A DNA stretch of 62,208 nt from an uncultured Lachnospiraceae bacterium (GTDB taxonomy: Bacteria > Bacillota > Clostridia > Lachnospirales > Lachnospiraceae): positions 1 through 62,208 of the forward strand of contig CAJUDZ010000022.1 in NCBI GenBank assembly GCA_910584965.1, written 5' to 3'. Under the pieces are notes generated by a model. It saw only the letters and a list, made by a program, of their open reading frames with translations, was not told where the DNA came from and searched no databases. The position numbers and the translations under genes were made by a program. Positions 53,596 through 62,128 of the stretch are shown one piece after another. Each line of letters starts with the position of its first letter. Position 1 is the stretch's first letter.

Positions 53596-54377
53596 TCCGC
53601 TTCCTCCTGCCAGTAATCGCTTCTGAACTGATTATAAACCCCGATAAAGTTCCTTGCGGTAGCGCATTTCGGATTTTGGAAAATCTCCTTTACCGGCCCC
53701 TGCTCCAGAATTTTACCGTCCTCCATGACCGCCATCCGGTGACAGGTGTATTTGATCACTTCCAGCTCGTGGGTAATCAAAATGATCGTCAGTCCCAGTT
53801 TTTTGTTAATCTCTTTGAGCAGATCCAGCACGGAAATCGTTGTCTGCGGGTCCAGCGCGCTCGTCGCCTCGTCCGATAACAGCACGTCCGGGTGATTCGC
53901 CAGCGCTCTTGCGATGCCCACTCTCTGTTTCTGGCCGCCGGAAAGTTCGCCGGGATAAGCGTTCTTCTTTTCTGTAAGCCCTACCAGGTTCAGCATTTCC
54001 TCCACCCGCGCTTCGGCCTCTTTCGCATTCGTTCCGGTCATTTTCAGGGGATAGGCGATATTCTGGGCTACCGTCATGGAATCAAACAGGTTGAACTGCT
54101 GAAAGATCATGCCGATCTTTCTTCTCTGCTCGTTCAGCTCCTTTTTCCCCAGCGCGGTAATCTCCCGGTCTCCGATCTTAACGCTCCCGCTGTCCGGCTC
54201 CTCCAGCCGGTTAATGCACCGGACAAGCGTTGACTTTCCGGCTCCGCTGAATCCGACGATACCGTAAATTTCTCCTTTTTCCACCGAAAGATCGATTCCC
54301 TTTAAAACTTCAACCGACTGCTTTTTCGTATGAAATGTTTTATACAGCTGCTTTACTTCAATAAATTTTTCTTCCAT
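53592..54377 (-). CDS. metN: Methionine ABC transporter ATPase (no NIL domain)
   Basis: A 261-residue ATPase with GFSGAGKSTL, LSGGQKQRVGIARAL and VLLSDEATSALDP. E. coli MetN is 343 residues, with a C-terminal NIL/ACT domain that senses methionine and blocks transport. Here the protein ends soon after the ATPase core (KCATARNFIGVYNQF), so that feedback domain is missing. It overlaps metI by 4 bp. The 79 bp upstream hold no SAM riboswitch; the ribosome binding site is weak. Confidence 0.93.
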   Translation of the reverse strand: MEEKFIEVKQLYKTFHTKKQSVEVLKGIDLSVEKGEIYGIVGFSGAGKSTLVRCINRLEEPDSGSVKIGDREITALGKKELNEQRRKIGMIFQQFNLFDSMTVAQNIAYPLKMTGTNAKEAEARVEEMLNLVGLTEKKNAYPGELSGGQKQRVGIARALANHPDVLLSDEATSALDPQTTISVLDLLKEINKKLGLTIILITHELEVIKYTCHRMAVMEDGKILEQGPVKEIFQNPKCATARNFIGVYNQFRSDYWQEEAE

Positions 54378-54456
54378 AAGTAAGTAAAAACCTTTCCATA
54401 GATCCGCCTGTTTTGCGCCCCGTCCCCGCCGGATTCAGGCCGCATGCCAATTTATG

Positions 54457-55335
54457 TCATTTTATTAATTTCAGTATATTTTTCAATCCTTCTGCAACGC
54501 CGTCCTCGTCATGATGGCCGGTAACGAAATCCGCCGCCTGTTTACAGGCTTCCGACGCGTTCGCCATCGCGATGCCGTACCCCGCGTACCGTATCATATC
54601 GATATCGTTGTCCGCATCGCCAAAGGCCGCCGTTTCTTCTCTTTTCAGTCCAAGCAGTTCCGTGAAAAAGGCAAGCCCCGTTCTTTTCCCGGCCTGCCGG
54701 TCGGCGACTTCCACCAGATTGTGAATGGATGACGTTATGTAAATTTCGTCCGTTGCCCCGGCCGCCCGTTTCCATATCTTCTGCTGTAATTCCTCATTGC
54801 ACACAATCATATCCATACTGTCCAGCCGGTGCTTGTTCTCATGAATAAACCGCACGATATCGTCCACACCGTGTCTGGTCGAACGCACATAGTCAGCGGC
54901 CTGCGGCGTCACGCCAAAAGCAGTCGGGTTCTCCAGAAGCTCTTTCCCGGCATAGGCCGTGCCGTTTATAAACGCCTCGTAGGAAACCGGCTCCTTTTCG
55001 GTTGCCTTCATAACCGCCTCCACGGCTTTCTCCGAAATCCGGTAACGTTTCAGACAATTTCCGGTGGGCACATGATACATTGCCGCACCGTTCAGGGTAA
55101 TTGCATATTCCACGCCGGGCAGCTCCACCATATCGCGGGGCAGCGTATCGAATGCCCGCCCGCTGGCAATAATTACATGAACGCCCGATGCGATGACCTG
55201 TTCCAAAGCCCTTCTGTTGTTTTCCGACAGACGCCCTTCTTTATTTAAGGTCGTCCGATCCATATCCAGCGCGATGCAGCGCACCGCCGGACAGCCCCGA
55301 CCGCTGTCGTTCAATACACCGGATTCCTCCGCCAT
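54457..55335 (-). CDS. Cof-type HAD phosphatase
   Basis: A 292-residue HAD-IIB hydrolase with motif I IALDMDRTTLN, motif II IIASGRAFD, and the C-terminal KRTGLAFF and AFGDADNDIDMIRYAG motifs. It carries the large alpha/beta cap of Cof/YbiV phosphatases, which act on sugar phosphates, FMN or pyridoxal phosphate. The N-terminal 18 residues are an unusual extension. It is alone between metN and a double terminator. Confidence 0.92.
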   Translation of the reverse strand: MAEESGVLNDSGRGCPAVRCIALDMDRTTLNKEGRLSENNRRALEQVIASGVHVIIASGRAFDTLPRDMVELPGVEYAITLNGAAMYHVPTGNCLKRYRISEKAVEAVMKATEKEPVSYEAFINGTAYAGKELLENPTAFGVTPQAADYVRSTRHGVDDIVRFIHENKHRLDSMDMIVCNEELQQKIWKRAAGATDEIYITSSIHNLVEVADRQAGKRTGLAFFTELLGLKREETAAFGDADNDIDMIRYAGYGIAMANASEACKQAADFVTGHHDEDGVAEGLKNILKLIK

Positions 55336-55461
55336 CCCTGTAACCCATGCCCTTTCTTATGCCGAAATGATCAATGCCGCATTTTACCTGCCAGATGTCA
55401 TTCTTATAATCCAATCACATCATCCGTCTTTATTATACATGATCTGTCTTTTTCCGCAAGT

Positions 55462-55488
55462 AAAAAATCGCCGCCCGGCGGCGGCGAT
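55462..55488 (-). terminator. Intrinsic terminator (GC-rich)
   Basis: Arms ATCGCCGCC/GGCGGCGAT with a four-base loop, followed on the minus strand by TTTTTT. It is the second of two terminators downstream of the DUF2461 gene. The gap 55336-55606 otherwise holds only short repeats. Confidence 0.8.
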
Positions 55489-55511
55489 TATGAGCGATTA
55501 TGAGAATGCTC

Positions 55512-55574
55512 CGCATTCTCCCTCGGAATGGTTTTGGCGTTCGCAACTTTCTGCTTCGCATTCTCCCTCGGAAT
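55512..55574. repeat. Two copies of an 18-bp direct repeat
   Basis: CGCATTCTCCCTCGGAAT occurs at 55512-55529 and 55557-55574, both exact, in the gap between two terminators. A smaller tandem GCGATTATGA pair is next to them. They may belong to a dispersed intergenic repeat family. Confidence 0.7.
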
Positions 55575-55575
55575 A

Positions 55576-55601
55576 ATAAAACGCAGGCCGGGTAGCCTGC
55601 G
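55576..55601 (-). terminator. Terminator of sigma/DUF2461 unit
   Basis: Arms CGCAGGC/GCCTGCG with a six-base loop are followed by TTTTATTATT on the minus strand, six bases after the DUF2461 stop. Confidence 0.8.
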
Positions 55602-55606
55602 CTCCG

Positions 55607-56290
55607 TTACCTTGCCGGCATCTGAAATCCTGCGAGCGCTTTGTTCAGATAGTCGTTAAAAGGCTTCATGATTCGGAAAAGTTCCGCCGCTTTTGCCAAA
55701 AATATATCTGCGTCGCTCAATTCCTCGTCTTTTAGCGGATATTCCAGATACCAGCTCTTATATTTTAAATATTCCGCCTGCGGATGCTCTTTCTCATATC
55801 CCGCGGGAACATTTTTCAACGCGGTTCCCCGTACCGTGAAATAGTTTTCAAACACCGGTTCATGGATTATTTGTTCCCATTCATTGCCATTCCGTACAAT
55901 ATAATCCCTTACCATAGCCGTTGCATCCTTAAACATATCCGCAAACAGGCCGCCCCCCAAAAAAGACTGGCCGCCCGGTTTTATCATCAGATAATATCCG
56001 ACCGGGACGGGCAGCTTTCCCTTCGAGGAAATATGAGCGCGGAACGCCGGATTATAAGGCGATTTATCATGGCTGAAACGGGTATCCCTTACCAGCTTAA
56101 ATGTAAGATCTTTCGGGTTGTTATGTAAAATACTGTCGTCAAATTTCCCGATTTCCAGCATCAGCGCCTGCAAGAATGATTCAAACTCGGCGTTTGCGTT
56201 TTTATAGTCGTCCTTATGCGCATGATACCATTCACGGTTGTTATTCGCGTCAAGCGCCTGTAAATAGTCAATCATCAACTGTGTATTCAT
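55607..56290 (-). CDS. DUF2461 family protein
   Basis: A 227-residue protein with the DUF2461 hallmarks NREWYHAHKDDY near the N-terminus, LTFKLVRDTRFSHDKSPYNPAFRAHIS and YYLMIKPGGQSFLGGGL. The family's biochemical role is unknown. The start at 56290 has GGAG 9 bases upstream. It begins 14 bp after the stop of the sigma factor gene, so the two are co-transcribed. Confidence 0.9.
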   Translation of the reverse strand: MNTQLMIDYLQALDANNNREWYHAHKDDYKNANAEFESFLQALMLEIGKFDDSILHNNPKDLTFKLVRDTRFSHDKSPYNPAFRAHISSKGKLPVPVGYYLMIKPGGQSFLGGGLFADMFKDATAMVRDYIVRNGNEWEQIIHEPVFENYFTVRGTALKNVPAGYEKEHPQAEYLKYKSWYLEYPLKDEELSDADIFLAKAAELFRIMKPFNDYLNKALAGFQMPAR

Positions 56291-56304
56291 AGCCGTCATC
56301 TCCT

Positions 56305-57156
56305 TTACGCTTCCTTTACAATGGAAAACTGGGTGGAATCTAAAAATTCCTGTATCATATTTCTGGTGCGATCGGGAGACTTATAAGGTTTACAGAATGA
56401 AAAATCCTGTGACAAATCGTCTATATCTTCCATCGCATTTTTCACGTCCATCATGGTCTGAACGGAAATTTCCGAAGCCGTCGCATAATCCAGCTGCTGC
56501 GGGTTGATTCTGTGGTTTTGGATTGCATAATTCACCCGGTCTTTGCATTTGCATCTGCCGTTTCCATATTCACCGCAATACTGCCCAAGAAAATCCGCCA
56601 TTTTTTTGCGTATCCGGGAAAGCCGCTGACGATATGCTTCCGGGGTCATTTCCAGAATATCCCCTGCAATACGGCTGTCAACCTTAAACATGGTGCCCAG
56701 TATGAAAATACATCTGCTCTCCACATCAAGGCATTGCAGCATCACGTTCGTACAGGACATTTTGAGTTCTTCCGCCAGTATATCCTTTTCCACATTCTGC
56801 GTTAAATCCGGCACATCCTGTATTTTTCCGTTTTCTATGTCGTCTCCATAATACTCAAAGCTTGGCGCATACCGGGCGAACATATGCTTTTTGTAATTTT
56901 TCAGATGATTCATCGCAATACTGAATACCCACGTCGTAAAGGAGCTGCCGCCCCTGAAAGAAGACAGATGCGTAATCATTTTCAGAAGAATATCCTGTGT
57001 GGCATCCTCCGCATCCGCAAATGTGCCGAGCATCCGCAGGGATAAATTGAATACGATATCCTGCACGCCTTCAATAAGCGTTTCGAGCGCTTTTTTATCT
57101 CCTGAGACAGCTTTGTCAACTAATTCCAGTAGTTCCTCGTTTGATTTTTTATCCAT
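56305..57156 (-). CDS. ECF-type RNA polymerase sigma factor
   Basis: A 283-residue sigma-70 family protein. Region 2 is at about 25-95 (LSLRMLGTFADAEDATQDIL) and region 4 at about 135-190 (VDSRIAGDILEMTPEAYRQRLSRIRKKM). An extra C-terminal part of about 95 residues has a Cys cluster (YCGEYGNGRCKCKDRV) that could bind metal, longer than a minimal ECF sigma. No anti-sigma gene is adjacent. The start at 57156 has GGAGG 8 bases upstream. Its regulon is unknown; DUF2461 follows in the operon. Confidence 0.9.
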   Translation of the reverse strand: MDKKSNEELLELVDKAVSGDKKALETLIEGVQDIVFNLSLRMLGTFADAEDATQDILLKMITHLSSFRGGSSFTTWVFSIAMNHLKNYKKHMFARYAPSFEYYGDDIENGKIQDVPDLTQNVEKDILAEELKMSCTNVMLQCLDVESRCIFILGTMFKVDSRIAGDILEMTPEAYRQRLSRIRKKMADFLGQYCGEYGNGRCKCKDRVNYAIQNHRINPQQLDYATASEISVQTMMDVKNAMEDIDDLSQDFSFCKPYKSPDRTRNMIQEFLDSTQFSIVKEA

Positions 57157-57380
57157 ACTCATTACCTCCTGTATAATTAGACAACGGAAATCCGCCCCTG
57201 TGACAAAATACTTTTTGACAGACGAAAAAATCTTTGATTATGTCATTTTAGCACATGGCCATCGTTTTTTCTATCGGGTGTCTTCCTCAAAACGGTATGA
57301 AACGAAAGAGCATCCCAGGATTCCCCCGGCCGCCGCTCTGTGTTATAATGGATGCAGAAGAAACGCGGAAAGCGGTATTA

Positions 57381-57419
57381 CAGCGCAAAGGGGAAAATCA
57401 TGCTGATGCGCTGATTTTT
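57381..57419 (+). terminator. Possible attenuator in nth leader
   Basis: Arms CAGCGC/GCGCTG with a 21-base loop, followed by ATTTTT, lie about 80 bp upstream of nth and downstream of a TATAAT box near 57343. Weak evidence: the stem is short. The gap 57157-57484 holds otherwise only promoter-like AT-rich DNA. Confidence 0.3.
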
Positions 57420-57496
57420 CAATCGCAAATTTGTACCGACGCTGACAGCGTCCTGGCTTCAAAATTCGCAGGTTATGGAAAGGCGTGGTTATTGAT

Positions 57497-58171
57497 ATGA
57501 CAAAAGAAAACACCGGAAAGATTTTGGAAACTCTGGATAAAGAATACGGCACGGCAAAACAGGGCTTTGTCCATACGGCGGACTGGCAGCTCCTGACGGC
57601 GATCATGCTGAGCGCCCAGAGCACAGACAAACAGGTTGACGAAACGCTGCCCGGCTTATGGGCCGCCTTTCCCGATATGGAATCGGTCATCAAGGCCCCT
57701 GTGGAAAAGCTGGAAGAAGCCATCAAAAGCATCGGCCTGTATAAAGTGAAGGCGCGCAATATCAAAAAATGCTGCGAAATGCTATGGGAGACTTACGACC
57801 GAAAAGTTCCGACAACGATCGACGAGCTGGTAAAACTGCCGGGCGTCGGCCGCAAGACGGCGACCCTCTTTCTCGCAGATGCCTACGGGATTCCCGGCGT
57901 TACGGTAGATACCCATGTATTCCGCATCGCAAAACGAATCGGCTGGGCCTCCGGCAGCAATCCGGTTCAGGTGGAAAAAGAACTGATGAATGTCCTGCCA
58001 AAAGAACACTGGAACCGCATCAACTTCCAGCTCATTTATCATGGAAGGAGCGTCTGCACCGCACGAAAGGCCAAGTGTGAGAACTGCATTCTGAACAAGT
58101 GGTGCGATTTTACTGCAGCCTCTGCCGGCCCGGCGGAGTATTCGTCCCCGTCAGACTTCAATCCCGCATGA
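57497..58171 (+). CDS. nth: Endonuclease III
   Basis: A 224-residue base-excision repair glycosylase/AP lyase. It has LLTAIMLSAQSTDKQV, the helix-hairpin-helix LPGVGRKTATLFLADA with the catalytic Lys, the catalytic Asp in TVDTHVFRIAKR and the 4Fe-4S motif C-x6-C-x2-C-x5-C (CTARKAKCENCILNKWC). It removes oxidised pyrimidines. ATG at 57497 is preferred because homologues start with MTK; an in-frame GTG at 57485 is possible. Confidence 0.95.
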   Translation: MTKENTGKILETLDKEYGTAKQGFVHTADWQLLTAIMLSAQSTDKQVDETLPGLWAAFPDMESVIKAPVEKLEEAIKSIGLYKVKARNIKKCCEMLWETYDRKVPTTIDELVKLPGVGRKTATLFLADAYGIPGVTVDTHVFRIAKRIGWASGSNPVQVEKELMNVLPKEHWNRINFQLIYHGRSVCTARKAKCENCILNKWCDFTAASAGPAEYSSPSDFNPA

Positions 58172-58228
58172 AAAAGTCATAGCCGATACTGTCCTTACCA
58201 TATTGCCAAGTGATGAAGGCAATTCCTA

Positions 58229-58257
58229 TTGAGAAAATGAAAGCTGTATGATAGAAT
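58229..58257 (+). promoter_or_regulatory. Promoter of lipoprotein gene
   Basis: TTGAGA (58229-58234) and TAGAAT (58252-58257), 17 bp apart, 46 bp before the start codon. Confidence 0.75.
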
Positions 58258-58303
58258 AGGAAATTATTAAACTGACAAATCGAATTCAATCAGGGAGTCG
58301 TAC

Positions 58304-59125
58304 ATGAAAATCAGAAAAACAGCTAAATTACATATAGCAACTGCCATGATTTTATCCGGCGCTTTCTTATTTGCAGGCTGTGGAACCAATGCTTCAAAGG
58401 ACGCAGCACCTGATGCAGTTGAGGAAGAAACCTCAAATAATGAAAATTTAGTGACAGAAAATGATATAAAAGAAGAAAACCAGAATAAAGATATAATAAG
58501 CGGAAATGATGCAGCGGACAATCAAAAGACGTCCACTGAAAACATAAATATTTACAATGATGTTCTGGCGCAATACAGCGACATGATTGAAAATGACTTT
58601 TACGCTAATCTTCGGGATTCAGATACCTATGAAAGCAGTTTTGGAGAGGACATTGGACTTGAAATCCGCACACATAAGCAGGATATTTATTACACATTTT
58701 ATGATGTAGATGGAAACGGAACGATGGAACTTATTATTGCAGGAGGAGAAAATGCCGTATCAAATCCCACTTTTTCCCCTTGGAATTATGATTTATACGG
58801 ATACGACGGAACTAATGTAGTTCATATTTTCCCGGAAATGGAGTTTGGCTACAGAACAAATTTTTCAATTTATGATAACGGAGTGATAGAAGTATTTTAC
58901 AGTAACAGCGCAGCGGAATCCGGCGTTGATTTCTACAAAATAGGCACTGACGGATTTACTCCAGAACTAATTGATTCCTTTACCGCAGTCGGTCATTTAG
59001 AAGGAGATAAGCCTGTATTTACCTATTCTCAAAATGGAAATGAAATTACGGAAGAAGAATATAATGCCAGCATTCGAGGCTACGAACTTGCTCTTACAGC
59101 ATTAGATTGGATACAGATTCAATAA
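58304..59125 (+). CDS. Lipoprotein of unknown function
   Basis: A 273-residue lipoprotein: basic N-terminus, hydrophobic stretch and lipobox FLFAGC, then a 70-residue Asn/Glu/Asp-rich linker, then a folded domain beginning near residue 85. That domain includes YYTFYDVDGNGTMELIIAGG, an EF-hand-like DxDxNG calcium loop, also found in many Clostridia surface proteins. Base composition is lower in GC than most of the window, which may point to transfer. It has its own promoter and terminator. Confidence 0.85.
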   Translation: MKIRKTAKLHIATAMILSGAFLFAGCGTNASKDAAPDAVEEETSNNENLVTENDIKEENQNKDIISGNDAADNQKTSTENINIYNDVLAQYSDMIENDFYANLRDSDTYESSFGEDIGLEIRTHKQDIYYTFYDVDGNGTMELIIAGGENAVSNPTFSPWNYDLYGYDGTNVVHIFPEMEFGYRTNFSIYDNGVIEVFYSNSAAESGVDFYKIGTDGFTPELIDSFTAVGHLEGDKPVFTYSQNGNEITEEEYNASIRGYELALTALDWIQIQ

Positions 59126-59131
59126 AATGTG

Positions 59132-59155
59132 ATGCTCCTGCAAGCAGGGCATTTT
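59132..59155 (+). terminator. Terminator of lipoprotein gene
   Basis: Stem ATGC(T)CCTGC/GCAGGGCAT with a bulge and two-base spacer, followed by TTTT, 6 bp after the stop. Confidence 0.65.
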
Positions 59156-59184
59156 CCTCATTACCCGCGCAAATCATGGCCGCA

Positions 59185-59745
59185 CTATCCTGTTTTGGAA
59201 GATTTCTTCCGCAATTTCAGTAAAATCCCCGTCCTTTCTGCCGCTTTCTGAAACCGTTCGGCCATATATGCGGCCTTTTCTTTCAGGGAAAGTTCTTCAA
59301 ATGTTATATCTGCCCTGGCCTGTTCCAGGATTCCTCTTACCTCTTCCGGTTCCAGCAGATTCACGGCCAGGCAAAAAAGAGTCTTCTTCCGGCCGTCATT
59401 ACAATTTTGCAGCAGCCATTTCAAAATCCTGATTTTTTCTTCCTGCTCTGCCCTGTATCTTTCCGCCCCCATTTCATGCTGCTTCTGTAAATCCTTTTTC
59501 TGGTTCTGATGTGTAATAAAAGAATCAAACCGGTCTGCCTCTTCGCATTTTTCACACAAAAATTCCGGGCACTGACTGCAATACTCCGGTTTTCCATGTT
59601 CCAGACTGCATTTTGCAATTTTACAGGACTGATTTCCCTCTCCTCCTCCGCATCCCGGACAGCGGCCGTCAAGACGCATAGGGCAGAGCCCGCAGTTTAA
59701 TCCGCACAGGGAAAACAGAATATCCGATCTGATAAAGTCTTTCAT
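59185..59745 (-). CDS. DUF3795 Cys-rich protein
   Basis: A 186-residue protein. The first 75 residues hold about 12 cysteines in CGLNCGLCPMRLDGRCPGCGG, CKIAKCSLEHG and CSQCPEFLCEKCEE, the DUF3795 pattern, probably binding zinc or an Fe-S cluster. The rest is helical and charged. It overlaps nothing. The 150-bp gap to the rhuM remnant is without recognisable features. Confidence 0.88.
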   Translation of the reverse strand: MKDFIRSDILFSLCGLNCGLCPMRLDGRCPGCGGGEGNQSCKIAKCSLEHGKPEYCSQCPEFLCEKCEEADRFDSFITHQNQKKDLQKQHEMGAERYRAEQEEKIRILKWLLQNCNDGRKKTLFCLAVNLLEPEEVRGILEQARADITFEELSLKEKAAYMAERFQKAAERTGILLKLRKKSSKTG

Positions 59746-59893
59746 GTTGATGCTCCTTTGGATAGAAAATAATATTTTCCGAAAATTTCTTTCTCGAATT
59801 CCTGATTCAAATCCTGTTGAACCATATCCATATCCGTTCCGCAGCCCTCACCCTCGCCAAACTCAATTTTTACCAACCTCTAAAAAGTCTCTT

Positions 59894-60779
59894 TTATGGA
59901 AGTTTATTCTTACCGTTTTTCTTTACTGTACTGTGAATATTTTTAATGCTTTCCAAGTATTCTTCTTCAACTGGCGATAAGTTCTGAATCTGATATTTCT
60001 TATATTCTTCTGTTGCTTTTTCAATTGCCTGTGCATGACTGATCGTTCCGGCTCCTTGCAGCACTTTTTCACCTGTCGTTTTTAAAACGTTGTCAAGGTG
60101 TTCCACATAATCTGCCATATACCTGCCATATACATAGGATGGTGGCGCATAGCTTGAATCTCCGCGAAATCAAAATATCCCGATACAATATTATTTAGGA
60201 TTTTTAACTCATCGTCATCAAGATAATTTTTTGCAATACTTATATCTTTTAATGCGGGGAAATCACCAGAAACTTTTCAATCCCATAAAAGGCTGATCGG
60301 CGTCCGCACGCTCATATATAACCTCCGCTGCTGTATGTCCATGTGCAGCACAGGTCATTCCAATAATTCCCGCCGCCGTTTCCTTTCAAGCGCTCATCAT
60401 CCATGGTAAAACCTTTAATCATATACTCCTTCAGCCGTTCTGTCGCCCAACGCCGGAAATTAGTTGCTATTTTGGATTTTACGCGATATCCAAGAGAAAT
60501 AATCATATCAAGATTGTAATGTATTGTATTATAGTTTTTTCCATCCGCAGCAGTTGTTCGGAATTTCCGAACAACTGCATTTTCTTCCAACTCTCCTTCT
60601 TCAAATATATGCTCACTAATATTGGATTTACTCGTTTGATAAAGTTCACATAATTGTGCTTGTGTAAGCCAAACAGTTTCGCCTTCCAGCTTCACATCAA
60701 TTTTTGTATGTCCATCTTCCGTTTGATAAATAAGAATTTCATTCTCAACAATATTTGAATTATCTTTGTTATCCTCCAC
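59894..60779 (-). pseudogene. Broken rhuM (RhuM family) gene
   Basis: A RhuM-family protein, usually about 330 residues, in three frames. The N-terminus (GTG start at 60779, GGAGG 8 bases upstream) reads to about residue 137 (GNGGGNYW), then about 60 codons are missing and the frame shifts to AAHGHTAAEVIYERADADQP. Near 60276 two bases are lost (-2 shift), after which FPALKDISIAKNYLDDDELK continues. An 11-bp tandem duplication at 60112-60133 shifts the frame again before MADYVEHLDNVLK to the natural end. No functional product is expected. RhuM genes occur in pathogenicity and defence islands; the role is unknown. Confidence 0.88.
60112..60133 (-). repeat. 11-bp tandem duplication in rhuM
   Basis: Two exact copies of CTGCCATATAC (plus strand) are adjacent at 60112-60122 and 60123-60133. 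Removing one copy restores the reading frame locally (HHPMYMADYVEHL). Confidence 0.95.
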
Positions 60780-61460
60780 CTTGCAGCCCTCCTGCTTACC
60801 TTAGTATTCATAAACTCCCGTAAAAATTCTCTATCGTTCTTGACATCAATATATTTATCATAAAACATTTTAGATAATAGAAATTCTACATCCATATCAA
60901 TACTCTTATATGTAAGAACAATATCTTTTGCTGCCTCTCGATAATCATTAACTGTCAAATAAATTACTGCCATATCCAATATAGCTTTTATTTGCGTTTC
61001 ACTTCCAGATTTAACGGACGTCACAATCGTTTCAAATTTATTTTGCCGTATATAAAATTCACAAACGGCATATCCTCCCATTTCTACAAGTTGTTTATCT
61101 TCCGACTCAAAACATTTCCCGATGAACTTAATAACCCTTTCCTTGTATTTAGGATATAGAAGAAAAAACATATTTTTCGAATCATGAAAACTTGCCATTC
61201 GAATATCTGACTCATACAAACATATAATTTTTTCTCCCGTTTCGCGCTTTACATTGCTGGTGTTCTTTCAGTCCGTCAAAAGTCATTACTAATATATCTG
61301 TACCAATCTCATCTGTACCAAGTGCCTCAATAATAACACTATAATTCGTTTCATCTAAAACCTTGAGCATCTCATAGATTATACAGTTTATCTCATATTT
61401 ATTTCCTCGTTTATCTGCTCTTCCGCCTATTTCAAATGGCTTGATTTCATCCCTCTCAAT
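60692..61460 (-). pseudogene. Remnant of nuclease-STAND-like defence protein
   Basis: Two pieces of what was probably one large gene. Bases about 61212-61460 encode an Mrr/PD-(D/E)XK-like N-terminus: FEIGGRADKRGNKYE, ALGTDEIGTDILV and HQQCKARNG (Glu, Asp and Q-x-K positions). It stops at YMFV. The following frame (60692-61219) is a helical-repeat segment (MASFHDSKNMFFLLYPKY; LVEMGGYAVCEFYIRQN) that runs on into rhuM and so has lost its own end. The ATPase that should lie between, as in AVS/NACHT-type defence proteins, is absent. The family link is from remembered sequence similarity, so moderately sure. Confidence 0.55.
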
Positions 61461-61694
61461 AATCCCATATTTCTGCTTTACCTGTGCGATATGCAAGTTG
61501 CTGACTTTCAATCCGCTTTGCTTCAGAACATAATCCTTGATTTCCTCATAGCTTGCTTTACTCTCCGCCGCCGTCTAATCAAGTTCATCCATCTCTAATT
61601 CCACATTAATATGCTTCAACTTATTTGATTTAAGTTTTGAGAACATTACAATAGTCTCCACATGCTCAGCATTGTCCAAACCTATAATCAAATC
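61461..61694 (-). pseudogene. C-terminal tail of an RlmD-like methyltransferase
   Basis: Translated on the minus strand, HVETIVMFSKLKSNK and HINVELEMDELD, then a TAG stop at about 61575, then TAAESKASYEEIKDYV and LKVSNLHIAQVKQKYGI. This closely resembles the C-terminal tail I associate with Lachnospiraceae RlmD/RumA 23S rRNA methyltransferases, where Leu follows DELD; here TTG has become TAG. The catalytic body is absent. The frame continues directly into the nuclease remnant, so a deletion joined the two. Confidence 0.5.
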
Positions 61695-61704
61695 TTTTTA
61701 CTAA

Positions 61705-61739
61705 TCAGTGGCTTAAATCGAATTGATTTAAGCCACTGA
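61705..61739. repeat. Perfect 15-bp inverted repeat
   Basis: TCAGTGGCTTAAATC and its exact complement flank the five bases GAATT. It has no T-run, so it does not look like a standard terminator. It lies between the RlmD tail and the DUF1016 fragment. Confidence 0.85.
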
Positions 61740-61766
61740 CCATTAATCACGGTTATTATCCCATTT

Positions 61767-61784
61767 GTGCAACGGCCGTTGCAC
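61767..61784. repeat. Perfect 18-bp palindrome with T-run
   Basis: GTGCAACGGCCGTTGCAC reads the same on both strands and is followed on the plus strand by TTTTT. It may be a terminator or an operator. It lies 21 bp past the DUF1016 stop. Confidence 0.75.
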
Positions 61785-61804
61785 TTTTTCTATCAACTTT
61801 ACTG

Positions 61805-62128
61805 TTATCCTAATTCTCTTTCTATTTCTTCGATAGAAGGCAAACTACTCTGTATCTCTTCTGGCAAATACTGTGTAAGCTGATTCTGCCAATCTGCAAC
61901 ACCAATTGGGTTCTGATAACCAGATAAAGAATACTCCACTACAGTTTTATTCTTACCCTTAACCAGCAAAAGTCCGATTGTAGGTTTATCGTCAGGATGG
62001 CACAAAATATCATTTACTATATTCTGATACATATTTAATTGACTGATAAATCCCGATTCAAAATCACAGGCTTTCAATTCTATCACAACATAGCAGCGTA
62101 ATTTCAAGTGATAAAACAAAAGATCCAA
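61805..62128 (-). pseudogene. 5'-truncated DUF1016 (YhcG-type) PDDEXK nuclease
   Basis: The C-terminal about 107 residues of a DUF1016 nuclease, usually 330-380 long: DLLFYHLKLRCYVVIELK has the Asp and Glu-x-Lys of the PD-(D/E)XK site, followed by MYQNIVNDILCHPDDKPTIG and a normal C-terminus (PSIEEIERELG). The coding sequence begins abruptly at 62128 next to three 12-bp repeats; no N-terminal YhcG helices are seen up to the window edge. It is therefore probably a fragment. Confidence 0.8.

Noticed and set aside
54378..54456. SAM riboswitch upstream of metN
   Set aside because: The gap is only 79 bp and lacks the conserved S-box helices and terminator.
55501..55580. CRISPR array
   Set aside because: Only two copies of the repeat, no regular spacers and no cas genes.
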